NCBI RefSeq assembly: GCF_001641335.1
Contig: NZ_LVEM01000001.1
Span: 1,648,580 to 1,712,579, forward strand
Source: Bradyrhizobium stylosanthis
GTDB lineage: Bacteria > Pseudomonadota > Alphaproteobacteria > Rhizobiales > Xanthobacteraceae
Direction of reading: 5' to 3'
DNA: 64,000 nucleotides
A program made the translations under genes and the position numbers. Positions 56,448 through 64,000 of the stretch are shown piece after piece (within the stretch, counting starts at the first letter, position 1; each line of letters begins with the position of its first letter). The notes beneath the pieces are model-generated. The model was given only the letters and a program-made list of their open reading frames with translations, was not told the DNA's origin and did not search any database.

Positions 56448-56475
56448 TTCCGCAGCGTGAAACGATGCTGCGGAA
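56448..56475 (-). terminator. Hairpin terminator of the EamA-family gene
   Basis: TTCCGCAGC, a 10-nt loop, and GCTGCGGAA form a perfect 9-bp stem immediately after the stop codon on the reverse strand, with only a short A/T flank. Confidence 0.6.
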
Positions 56476-56476
56476 C

Positions 56477-57388
56477 CTATTCGACGCGGCGCAGCAAGCC
56501 GAGCGCACGCCCGTCGATCACCAGCAGCGCACTGCCGATCACGATCGCGCCCGCGATCTCGCGCAGCGAAACCGGCTCGCCCAGCACCAGCCAGCCCAGC
56601 AGGATCGCGGTGACGGGAATGAGCAGCGTCACCAGCATGACATTGCTCGCGCCCGAGCGCCGGATGATCTGGAAGAACACGATGTAGGCGAGCGCCGTAG
56701 ACAGGGTGGCCAGGCCGAGCACCGCGAGCCACGTCATGGCGCCGGGCATCGGACCACGCCACGGCTGCTCCGCGACGCCGGCGACCACCGCCATCATCAC
56801 CGTCGATGCCATCAGCTGAAACGTCGCCGTTCCGAGCGGCGAAGCGTCCTTCAGCAGCCGCCGCGCCGCGAGCGCCGCAAAGCCGTAACTGAGGGCGCCG
56901 CCCAGGCAAAGCAGGATGCCGAGCCCCTGCCCCGGCCGCGTCTCGATGCCCCATCCGCGCAGGACGACCACGCCGGCGCCACCCAGAACCACCCCGGCCA
57001 GGCGTCGCGTCTGCAAGGCTTCTTCACCCACTGCTGCCATCACCATCACCGTGAACAGCGGCGTGGTCGCATTCAGGATCGACGCCAGCCCACTCGGAAT
57101 AAAAGTCTGGCCAATCACGATCAGCGAGAACGGGATGACGTTGTTGAGCAGCCCGATCGCGAAGAACGGCGTCCACCCCGCGATGCCCTTCGGCAAACCT
57201 ATCCCTTGCATGCGGAGCAGCGGCAGCAGCATGGCCGCGCCGAGCGCGACGCGCAAGAACACCAGCGTCAGCGGCGGCAATTCCCGCAAGGCCGCGCCAT
57301 TGAAGAAGAACGAGCCGCCCCACAGCACCGAGAGCACAGCGAGCAGCGACCAGCCTCGCGCGTCGATCCGGTTTTCATTCGGGGGCAT
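56477..57388 (-). CDS. EamA-family (DMT) transporter
   Basis: A 303-residue, ten-helix drug/metabolite-type exporter with two EamA repeats. SVLWGGSFFFNGAALRELPPLTLVFLR opens repeat 1, GLLNNVIPFSLIVIGQTFI follows, and VTLLIPVTAILLGWLVLGEPVSLREIAGAIVI is the typical repeat 2 end. The substrate is unknown. Separate from the binding-protein gene downstream by a hairpin, and 142 bp after the dehydrogenase gene. Confidence 0.87.
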   Translation of the reverse strand: MPPNENRIDARGWSLLAVLSVLWGGSFFFNGAALRELPPLTLVFLRVALGAAMLLPLLRMQGIGLPKGIAGWTPFFAIGLLNNVIPFSLIVIGQTFIPSGLASILNATTPLFTVMVMAAVGEEALQTRRLAGVVLGGAGVVVLRGWGIETRPGQGLGILLCLGGALSYGFAALAARRLLKDASPLGTATFQLMASTVMMAVVAGVAEQPWRGPMPGAMTWLAVLGLATLSTALAYIVFFQIIRRSGASNVMLVTLLIPVTAILLGWLVLGEPVSLREIAGAIVIGSALLVIDGRALGLLRRVE

Positions 57389-57530
57389 AGCGTCTCATCT
57401 CGGCGGCCGAGCCTGTCGCCTAGGATACCTCGGTGACCAGCGCCACCCGATTTCCGATGAAGCTCGGTTTGCAGACCCAAAGTCCGGAGGCAGCGGAGCG
57501 AGCGAAGCTGCTCCATGTGATGTGACCGGC

Positions 57531-58412
57531 CTAGGACGGCTTCTTCGGCCGCGACACCAGCTCGATCATCCTGCCTTCATCGTCGTCGGGCATCGCGGCT
57601 TTCGCCTGCGCGTAGGACTCGACCGCGGCGCGCGACACCAGCGGCTTGTCGGCGAGCAGGCTCTCGGCGAGCTTCACGGCGTAGGCGGCATCCTTGTGCC
57701 GCAGCGCCGCGGTGAAGGTCGCGCCGGAAAAATCGCGGGCGACCATCCGCTTCGAATGCCGCTGCACCTGCGGGCTTGCGGCGACGCCCGCCTGGATCGA
57801 CTCCAGCACCAGGTTCATGTCGAGCCCGGCTTGCTCGGCGATCGCGAGCCCTTCCGCGAGGCCGGCGATCTGGATCGCGCCCATCAGATTGTTGATGAGC
57901 TTGTAGACGGTGCCGGAGCCGACAGCGCCGAAATGACGGATGGTCGAGCCGATCGGTTCGAGGAACGGCCGGGCGCGCTCGAGATCGGCGCTATCTGCGC
58001 CGACCAGCAGCGTCAGCTTCCCGGCGGCTGCCGCATCCGGCAATCCCGTCACGGGACAGTCGATATATATCAGCCCGCGCGCGTTCAGCTCGCGGCCCAT
58101 CTCGCGGGCGTGGTCATAGGAGACGGTGGAGCATTCGATCGCGATGGTGCCGGCTTTGGCCGTCTTGGCCGCGCCCTCCGGCCCGAGCCAGACCGCGCGC
58201 GAGGCATCGTCGTCGGCCACCATGGTCACGACCGCATCGGCATCGATCGCGGCGTCCTCGGGCGAGGTCGCCCACAGCGCGCCGCGCGCGATCAGGTCTT
58301 CCGCCTTGGCCTTGCTGCGATTCCACAGCGTCACCGTGAAGCCGGCATCGAGATAGCGGCCGGCCATGCCATGGCCCATCCGTCCAAGCCCGATGAAGGC
58401 GACGCGTGTCAT
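57531..58412 (-). CDS. NAD(P)-dependent 3-hydroxyisobutyrate-dehydrogenase-like oxidoreductase
   Basis: A 293-residue beta-hydroxyacid dehydrogenase. FIGLGRMGHGMAGRYLDAG is the nucleotide loop, NRSKAKAEDL follows strand 2 (Arg suggests NADPH), DCPVTGLPDAAAAGKLTLLVG is the substrate segment and the catalytic Lys lies in GSGTVYKLINNLM. It lies 2 bp after the prfB stop on the same strand and is probably cotranscribed. Possible substrates include 3-hydroxyisobutyrate, tartronate semialdehyde or short aldehydes (GLYR-like). Confidence 0.88.
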   Translation of the reverse strand: MTRVAFIGLGRMGHGMAGRYLDAGFTVTLWNRSKAKAEDLIARGALWATSPEDAAIDADAVVTMVADDDASRAVWLGPEGAAKTAKAGTIAIECSTVSYDHAREMGRELNARGLIYIDCPVTGLPDAAAAGKLTLLVGADSADLERARPFLEPIGSTIRHFGAVGSGTVYKLINNLMGAIQIAGLAEGLAIAEQAGLDMNLVLESIQAGVAASPQVQRHSKRMVARDFSGATFTAALRHKDAAYAVKLAESLLADKPLVSRAAVESYAQAKAAMPDDDEGRMIELVSRPKKPS

Positions 58413-58414
58413 GG

Positions 58415-59546
58415 CTAGTCCACGTCCTCGACGTCGCCTGCGGTGGTGCCGAAGGCGCGCTGCGCCAGGGTCGCGGCCATGAACTCGTCGAGCTCGCCAT
58501 TGAGCACGCCCGACGTGTCGGAGGTCTGCACGCCCGTCCGCAGGTCCTTCACCATCTGGTAGGGCTGCAGCACGTAGGAGCGGATCTGGTGGCCCCAGCC
58601 GATATCGGTCTTGGCGGCCTGGTCGGCGGCAGCCTTCTCCTCGCGCTTCTTCAGCTCGATCTCGTAAAGGCGCGCGCGCAGCATGTCCCAGGCCTGCGCC
58701 CGGTTCTTGTGCTGAGAGCGACCGGCCTGGCAGACTACGGCAACGCCGGTCGGGATGTGGGTCAGGCGCACCGCGGATTCGGTCTTGTTAACGTGCTGGC
58801 CGCCGGCGCCGCCCGACCGCATCGTGTCGACGCGGACGTCGGATTCCTTGATGTCGATCTTGATGCTGTCGTCGATGACGGGGAACACCTGCACGCTCGA
58901 GAACGAGGTGTGCCGCCGCGCGTTGGAATCGAACGGCGAGATGCGGACGAGGCGGTGCACGCCCGCTTCGGTCTTCAGCCAGCCATAGGCGTTGTGCCCG
59001 GAAACCTGGATCGTCGCCGACTTGATGCCGGCTTCTTCGCCCTCGGACTCTTCGAGATACTCGACCTTGAAGCCGTGCGTTTCGGCCCAGCGCGTGTACA
59101 TGCGCAAGAGCATCTGCGCCCAGTCCTGGCTCTCGGTGCCGCCGGCGCCGGCATGGACTTCGAGATAGGAATCGAAGCGGTCTGCTTCGCCCGAGAGCAA
59201 CGCCTCGAGCTCGCGCCGCGCCACTTCCTTCTTCAGGTTCTTCAGCGCGGCTTCGGCTTCGGCCACGACACCGTCGTCGCCCTCGGCCTCGCCGAGCTCG
59301 ATCATGCCGATATCGTCTTCGAGCTCCTGCTCGACCTTGCCGATGCCCGACAGCGAATCCTCAAGCGAGGTCCGCTCCTGCATCAGCTTCTGGGCCTTCT
59401 GGGGATCGTTCCAGAGATTGGGATCTTCTGCGAGCTTGTTCAGCTCGGCGAGGCGTGCCGTCGATTTCTCGACGTCAAAGATGCCTCCTCAGCAGCCCGA
59501 CTGACTGCTTGATCTCTTCTACCAACCGTTCGATTTCGGCGCGCAT
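58415..59546 (-). CDS. prfB: Peptide chain release factor 2, with programmed +1 frameshift
   Basis: The full gene starts at ATG 59546 with [23 protein letters not shown] and then an in-frame TGA at 59477-59475. The preceding AGGAGG and CTT-TGA-C form the standard RF2 frameshift site; a +1 shift (CTT then GAC) continues as [19 protein letters not shown] and runs to the stop at 58415. The product is 376 residues, the normal RF2 length. The SPF codon-recognition motif ([14 protein letters not shown]) and GGQ motif ([14 protein letters not shown]) are intact. RF2 frees peptides at UGA and UAA; low RF2 favours the shift, giving autoregulation. Confidence 0.95.
59475..59490 (-). promoter_or_regulatory. 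RF2 programmed frameshift signal
   Basis: On the reverse strand AGGAGG-CAT-CTT-TGA: an internal Shine-Dalgarno-like AGGAGG three bases before the slippery CTT-TGA, with C after the stop. Same plan as in E. coli prfB. Confidence 0.93.
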
Positions 59547-59656
59547 GTCGTTCTCTGGTCTCGCGGAATTCCGCGTGCAATTCGAGATGGGGATGTAGCG
59601 GCGGCGGCTGCAAAGCGCAACCGCCCGAACCGCAATCGTCAGTCTTGTCCTAAGCC

Positions 59657-62173
59657 TTAGTAGAGACCACCGGTGCCCGGCCGCATGAAGAAGCCGGAAT
59701 CCGGCTGCTGCTGCTGCGAGGCCGGCATGCCGCCGCCGCCGCGCCCGTCCGCGTCGGCCACGCCAATGACCGAATAGTTATCCGGCGGCGCCGTGCCCGG
59801 CTTGAAGGCCTCCAAAATGGTTCCGCCGGTCTCGCCGGGGCCGGCGCGCATGCCGGTCTTGGAGACGACGCGAACCAGCTTGATGCCGGCCGGCACCTTG
59901 AACGGAACGGCGGGCTTGTCGGCGAGCGCGAGCTTGAGGAAATCGCGCGCGATGGGCGCGGCCAGATGGCCGCCGGTCGCGGCGTTGCCCTTACCGAGCG
60001 CGCGCGGCTTGTCGTAGCCCATGTAGATCGCAACCGCGACGTCGGGCGAGAAGCCGACGAACCAGGCGTCCTTGGCCTCGTTGGTGGTGCCGGTCTTGCC
60101 GGCGATCGGCTTGCCGACCTCCTTCACCACGGTCGCGGTACCAGCCTGCACCACGCCTTCCATCAGCTCGGTGATCTGATAGGCGGTCATGGAATCCAGC
60201 ACCTGCTCGCGGCGGTCGATCAGCTGCGGCTCGTTCTGGTTCTTCCAGCCGCCCGGTGCATCGCAGCCGCGGCATTCGCGCTGGTCGTGCTTGAAGATCG
60301 TGTGGCCGTAGCGGTCCTGGATGCGGTCGATCAGCGTCGGCTTCACGCGGCGGCCGCCATTGGCGAGCATCGAGTAAGCCGTGACCATGCGCATCGCCGT
60401 GGTCTCGCCGGCGCCAAGCGCGTAGGAGAGATAGTTCGGCAGCTCGTCATAGACGCCGAAGCGGCGGGCATATTCGCCGATCAGGGGCATGCCGATGTCC
60501 TGCGCGAGGCGCACCGTTACGGTGTTGAGCGACTGCCGCAGCGCGTTGCGCAGCGTCACCGGTCCCTGGAACTTGCCCGAGGAGAAGTTTTCAGGCCGCC
60601 ACACGCCGGCGCCCTGCCCCTGGTCGATTTCGATGGGCGCATCGAGCACGACGGTCGACGGCGTGTAGCCGTTGTCGAGCGCGGCCGAGTAGACGATCGG
60701 CTTGAACGACGAGCCCGGCTGCCGGTAGGCCTGCGTGGCGCGGTTGAACTGGCTCTGGTCGAACGAGAAGCCGCCGACCATCGCGAGCACGCGGCCGGTC
60801 CACGGATCCATTGCGACCATCGCGCCGGACACTTCGGGGATCTGGCGCAGGCGGTACTGGCCTTCGACCGGCTGTCCCTCCTTGGTGTAGAGCGGATCGG
60901 CGTAGATCACGTCGCCGGGCTGCAGCACTTGCGCCACGGAGGTCGGGGTCCTGCCCTTGGCGTTGCCCTGGGCCGCCCGCGCCCAGCGTACACCGTCGAC
61001 GGTGACGAGGCCGGTCTCGCGCTGCTTGCTGATGGCGCCGCCGAGCTCGCGGCTCGGCTGGAAGCCGATACGCGCCGATTGGTCGCTGGTCTCCAGCACC
61101 ACCGCCATGCGCCACGGCGAGATGTCGGACAGCGACTTGATCTCGGCGAGCTTCACGCCCCAGTCACCGGAGATATCGAGCTTGCTCATGGCGCCGCGAT
61201 AGCCCTGCTGCTCGTCATAGTTCACGAGCCCGGCAACCATGGCCTTCCGCGCCATGACCTGGATCTTCGGATCGAGCGTGGTGCGGACAGACAGGCCGCC
61301 CTCGTAAAGCTTCTTCTCGCCGTAGCGCTCGAAGATGTCGCGGCGGACTTCCTCGGCGAAATATTCGCCGGCGAAGGTGTGGGCGCCGTTGGAACGGTTG
61401 GTGACGGCCAGCGGCTCCTTGCGCGCCTTGTCGGCGTCGGCCTGCTTGATCCAGCCGTTCTCCAGCAGACGATCGATCACATAGTTGCGGCGCTCGACGG
61501 CACGGTCGCGGTTGCGGACCGGATGCAGCGTCGCCGGCATCTTCGGCAGCGCGGCCAGATAGGAGGCTTCCGCCACCGTCAGCTCGTTCACCGACTTGTC
61601 GAAATAGACCAGCGAAGCGGCCGCGATGCCGTAGGCGCCGAGGCCGAGATAGATCTCGTTCAGATACAGCTCGAGGATCTTGTCCTTCGAGTAGGTCTTC
61701 TCGATGCGCATCGCCAGCAAGGCTTCCTTGATCTTGCGCGAGAAGGAGACCTCGTTGGTCAGAAGGAAGTTCTTTGCGACCTGCTGGGTGATCGTCGAGG
61801 CGCCCTGCGGACGGCGGTTGGAGCCGAAGTTCTGCAGGTAGAGCACGCCTGCGCGCGCCATGCCGGTGTAGTCGATGCCACCATGCTCGTAGAAATTCTT
61901 GTCCTCGGCCGCGAGGAAGGCGTTGATCACGAGCTTGGGCACCGCCTGGATCGGCAGGTACAGCCGCCGCTCCTTGGCGTATTCGCCGAGCAGCGAACCG
62001 TCGACCGCGTGGACGCGGGTCATCACCGGCGGCTCGTAATCCTGAAGCTGAGAGTAATCAGGCAAGTCCTTGGAGAAATGCCAGATCAGGCCTGCCACGG
62101 CTCCGACACCGACAAGGAACACCACCGTTCCCGCGGCGAACAGGAAGCCCATGAACCGCACCAGCAAGCGCAT
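59657..62173 (-). CDS. mrcA: Penicillin-binding protein 1A (bifunctional class A)
   Basis: An 838-residue murein synthase. One membrane helix (about 8-30), a GT51 glycosyltransferase domain (about 55-230; AFLAAEDKNFYEHGGIDY, GASTITQQVAKNFLLTNE, KILELYLNEIYLGLGAYG), an extra OB-like insert, and a transpeptidase domain with Ser 488 in SSFKP, a downstream SLN and KTGTTNEAKDAWFVG. A cysteine pair (ECRGCDAPGG) near 640 and a Gly/Gln-rich C-terminus are seen. Genes for AmiC and PBP1A adjoin prfB as in many Rhizobiales. Confidence 0.94.
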   Translation of the reverse strand: MRLLVRFMGFLFAAGTVVFLVGVGAVAGLIWHFSKDLPDYSQLQDYEPPVMTRVHAVDGSLLGEYAKERRLYLPIQAVPKLVINAFLAAEDKNFYEHGGIDYTGMARAGVLYLQNFGSNRRPQGASTITQQVAKNFLLTNEVSFSRKIKEALLAMRIEKTYSKDKILELYLNEIYLGLGAYGIAAASLVYFDKSVNELTVAEASYLAALPKMPATLHPVRNRDRAVERRNYVIDRLLENGWIKQADADKARKEPLAVTNRSNGAHTFAGEYFAEEVRRDIFERYGEKKLYEGGLSVRTTLDPKIQVMARKAMVAGLVNYDEQQGYRGAMSKLDISGDWGVKLAEIKSLSDISPWRMAVVLETSDQSARIGFQPSRELGGAISKQRETGLVTVDGVRWARAAQGNAKGRTPTSVAQVLQPGDVIYADPLYTKEGQPVEGQYRLRQIPEVSGAMVAMDPWTGRVLAMVGGFSFDQSQFNRATQAYRQPGSSFKPIVYSAALDNGYTPSTVVLDAPIEIDQGQGAGVWRPENFSSGKFQGPVTLRNALRQSLNTVTVRLAQDIGMPLIGEYARRFGVYDELPNYLSYALGAGETTAMRMVTAYSMLANGGRRVKPTLIDRIQDRYGHTIFKHDQRECRGCDAPGGWKNQNEPQLIDRREQVLDSMTAYQITELMEGVVQAGTATVVKEVGKPIAGKTGTTNEAKDAWFVGFSPDVAVAIYMGYDKPRALGKGNAATGGHLAAPIARDFLKLALADKPAVPFKVPAGIKLVRVVSKTGMRAGPGETGGTILEAFKPGTAPPDNYSVIGVADADGRGGGGMPASQQQQPDSGFFMRPGTGGLY

Positions 62174-62406
62174 TATCTGTTTATCCGTTCAAACTCTGGA
62201 TCAGCCCAGTATCAGCCCCTTGGCACCCGAAACTGGCGCCAACCTCACGTCGCGAATTCACCGGCCTACGCAATCACATCAAGGCCGGGCCTAAAGACGC
62301 TTGCCGAGCGGGATTCTCTCCGATTCCGGAACCCCCTGCGGCGTTTTTATAAAGCGTCCGCTGTGGCCAAACTAGGGCCTTTGCGGCAGGACGGAAAAAC
62401 CCGTCT

Positions 62407-63705
62407 TCAATTCGACGCGCCGGCGCTTGTCGCCAGCCGTTTGGCCAGGAACCCGTCGATCGCCTGCGCCATCGAGCCCACGGCCTTGGACCGCCAGCCC
62501 TCGGACACCAGGTGCTCGAGGTCGCCCTTGTTGGAGACGTAACCGATCTCGACCAGCACCGAGGGCACGTCCGGCGCTTTCAGCACCCGGAAACCGGCCG
62601 ATTTCAGCGGATGCTTGTGCATCCGCACCGTCGACTTCATTTCGCCCATCAGCAGATGGGCAAAACGGTTTGAAAACGTGCGGGTTTCCCGCTGCGTCAG
62701 GTCGATCAGGATGTCGGCAACGTCGGTCGGCTCCTCCGCAAGGTTGAAGCCGGCGATGGCGTCCGCACGGTTTTCCGCGTCGGCCAGACGCTGGGCCTCG
62801 GCGTCGGAGGCCTTGTCGGACAGGGTGTAGATAGTGGCGCCCTGCGCATCGCCCTCGGCACGCGGCAGTGCGTCGGCATGGATCGATACGAACAGCGCCG
62901 CCTTGAGGTTACGGGCGACTTTGACCCGGTCGTTGAGGGGGATGAACGTGTCGTCGTCCCGCGTCAGCACCACGCGATACTTGCCGGCCTTCTCGAGCCG
63001 GTCGCGCAGCGACACGGCAAAGGCCAGCACCAGGTTCTTCTCGCTCTCGCCGCTCGATTGCGTGCCGTTGTCGATGCCGCCGTGGCCGGGATCGATGACC
63101 ACGACCGGCCTGCCGTCAGCCTTCTGCTGCGTTGCTTCGGGCGCCGGCGCGGCGGGAACCGTTTTCGGTGGCGCATCGGCGATGGCGGGCCGCAGCTCGG
63201 GACGGTTCTCCGGGGCCAGCGCCTGCACGAAGGCGGCGCGGTCGACCTCCTCCAGTTCGAGCACCAGCCGGGCCGGCTGGCCGTTGGCCGCTTCCACCAC
63301 GTAGGAGTTTGCGATCTTGGCCGGTCCCGCCAGGTCGAACACGATTCGCGAGCCGCCGGGCATGACCAACCCGTAGCGGAAGGCCTTGACCAGCCCCCGT
63401 CCTGCGACCCCGGTGCCCGCAGGCAGCTGAAAATTGACCTGCGGCACGTCCACGACCACCCGGTAGGGGTCGGCGAGCGTCACGGCGCGGAAGGTGACGG
63501 TCTGGTCGATGTCGAGGATGAAGCGGGTCTGCTTGCCATCGCCGGCCAGCCGGGCCGCCGAGGCGATTGGAAAATTCGTCACCGCAACAGAGGGTTGCGG
63601 CTGCCCTTCCGCCGCGCTCAAACGCGAGGAATCGGCATACGGCAATGCTGCGGCGCACAACAACGCGCATCCCAGCAAAATCCATTGATTTGTGCGGCTC
63701 GCCAC
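62407..63705 (-). CDS. amiC: N-acetylmuramoyl-L-alanine amidase (AmiC-type, AMIN plus Amidase_3)
   Basis: A 432-residue periplasmic murein hydrolase for daughter-cell separation. A signal peptide (about 1-32) precedes an AMIN domain (about 55-165; TRFILDIDQTVTFRAVTL, GSRIVFDLAGPAKI), a linker, and the zinc Amidase_3 domain (about 198-420) with VVIDPGHGGIDNG (His), a central Glu, FVSIHADALP (His) and the C-terminal VLVEIGYVSN catalytic Glu. Usually controlled by an EnvC/NlpD-type M23 partner. It is 233 bp upstream of PBP1A on the same strand. Confidence 0.93.
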   Translation of the reverse strand: MASRTNQWILLGCALLCAAALPYADSSRLSAAEGQPQPSVAVTNFPIASAARLAGDGKQTRFILDIDQTVTFRAVTLADPYRVVVDVPQVNFQLPAGTGVAGRGLVKAFRYGLVMPGGSRIVFDLAGPAKIANSYVVEAANGQPARLVLELEEVDRAAFVQALAPENRPELRPAIADAPPKTVPAAPAPEATQQKADGRPVVVIDPGHGGIDNGTQSSGESEKNLVLAFAVSLRDRLEKAGKYRVVLTRDDDTFIPLNDRVKVARNLKAALFVSIHADALPRAEGDAQGATIYTLSDKASDAEAQRLADAENRADAIAGFNLAEEPTDVADILIDLTQRETRTFSNRFAHLLMGEMKSTVRMHKHPLKSAGFRVLKAPDVPSVLVEIGYVSNKGDLEHLVSEGWRSKAVGSMAQAIDGFLAKRLATSAGASN

Positions 63706-64000
63706 CGATTCCGTGCCTCCGAGCAGCCTTTTTAACGCAATAGAACCACAGGGTTAAACGATCCTTAATGACAGAATCGCGAAACTCGCTGACTGTGACC
63801 GCCGTGCGACGCTCCCTTGCACCGTTGGCCCATTCCTCGTATGTACGGAATGCTGACGGCCGATATTTCCGGTTGTGTCGCATTCAGCCTCCCGGTGCAG
63901 CGCCGGAGCTCCCAAGATTTGGGAATTCCAGCGTTTTCCGTTCTCCTCCAAGACCAGCGCGGTGCGCGGCAACGAGGTGGAACGGGCCAAGCCCCGGCGG
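63706..64000. other. Window end: upstream region of amiC, probable leader of a divergent gene
   Basis: No coding frame with good codon use is present in the last 295 bp. In many Rhizobiales the amiC-PBP1A-prfB block lies divergent to rne (RNase E), which has a long structured 5' UTR, so this may be its promoter and leader. That is inference from gene order; the gene itself is outside the window. Confidence 0.4.

Overview
The window looks like a stretch of core chromosome from a Bradyrhizobium-type alphaproteobacterium (Rhizobiales). The support is the high G+C with G/C-biased third codon positions, several Omp25/Omp31-type barrels carrying the rhizobial 'AADLAARPY' start, a class I PHA synthase, an alphaproteobacterial suf order, and intergenic palindromes (GTAGGGTGGGCA..., CCGGGCTTGTCCCGG...) of a kind I associate with Bradyrhizobium. 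I see no tRNA, rRNA, CRISPR array, phage or transposase. Most features are housekeeping or regulatory genes, with one accessory-looking polysaccharide locus.

Layout. 0.1-8.2 kb: phaC, a MAPEG protein, a degenerate carbamoyltransferase homologue, an outer-membrane barrel, paiB-argC (reverse), an exported metallo-hydrolase and a DedA protein. 8.4-18.4 kb: parE, two more Omp barrels, an SDR, an FAD monooxygenase, a secreted caspase-like protease and an AraC-type regulator. 18.7-22.8 kb: an RhlE-type RNA helicase with a repeat tail, a diguanylate cyclase, an isolated fabA bracketed by palindromic repeats, and a TfoX-domain protein whose last residues are encoded by such a repeat. 22.9-29.9 kb: a complete suf Fe-S assembly cluster (iscS-type desulfurase, sufB, C, D, S, T, A). 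30.2-37 kb: small metabolic and transport genes, anmK, tyrS, an MFS transporter and DoxX. 37.4-41 kb: two tandem chemoreceptors with nearly identical cytoplasmic halves. 41-47.3 kb: an AsmA/YhdP-like envelope protein, a Bcp peroxiredoxin with a histone-H1-like tail, and an M23 peptidase. 47.4-55.1 kb: a DUF6502/DUF5666 pair divergent from a polysaccharide locus (small membrane protein, glycosyltransferase-ABC permease fusion, ATPase, second glycosyltransferase, O-antigen-ligase-like protein). 55.1-64 kb: an ABC binding protein, an EamA transporter, a dehydrogenase, prfB with a programmed frameshift, PBP1A and AmiC.

The most noteworthy points are: (i) the glycosyltransferase fused in frame to an ABC-2 polysaccharide-export permease, whose operon shares a divergent control region with an HTH-like DUF6502 protein; both promoters in that region carry a GTGG/CCAC inverted repeat between -35 and -10; (ii) a strong promoter that starts transcription almost on the AUG of a 25-codon reading frame with five consecutive arginine codons, upstream of the translationally coupled paiB-argC pair, a possible arginine-sensing leader; (iii) three ATGCA-N2-TGCAT operators over the promoter of a glutathione transferase/SMR transporter pair; (iv) an Irr-type (ICE-like) box before sufB; (v) gene conversion between two chemoreceptors; (vi) a tyrS with a compositionally foreign 3' end. 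All functional statements are from reading the sequence; no database searches were run.
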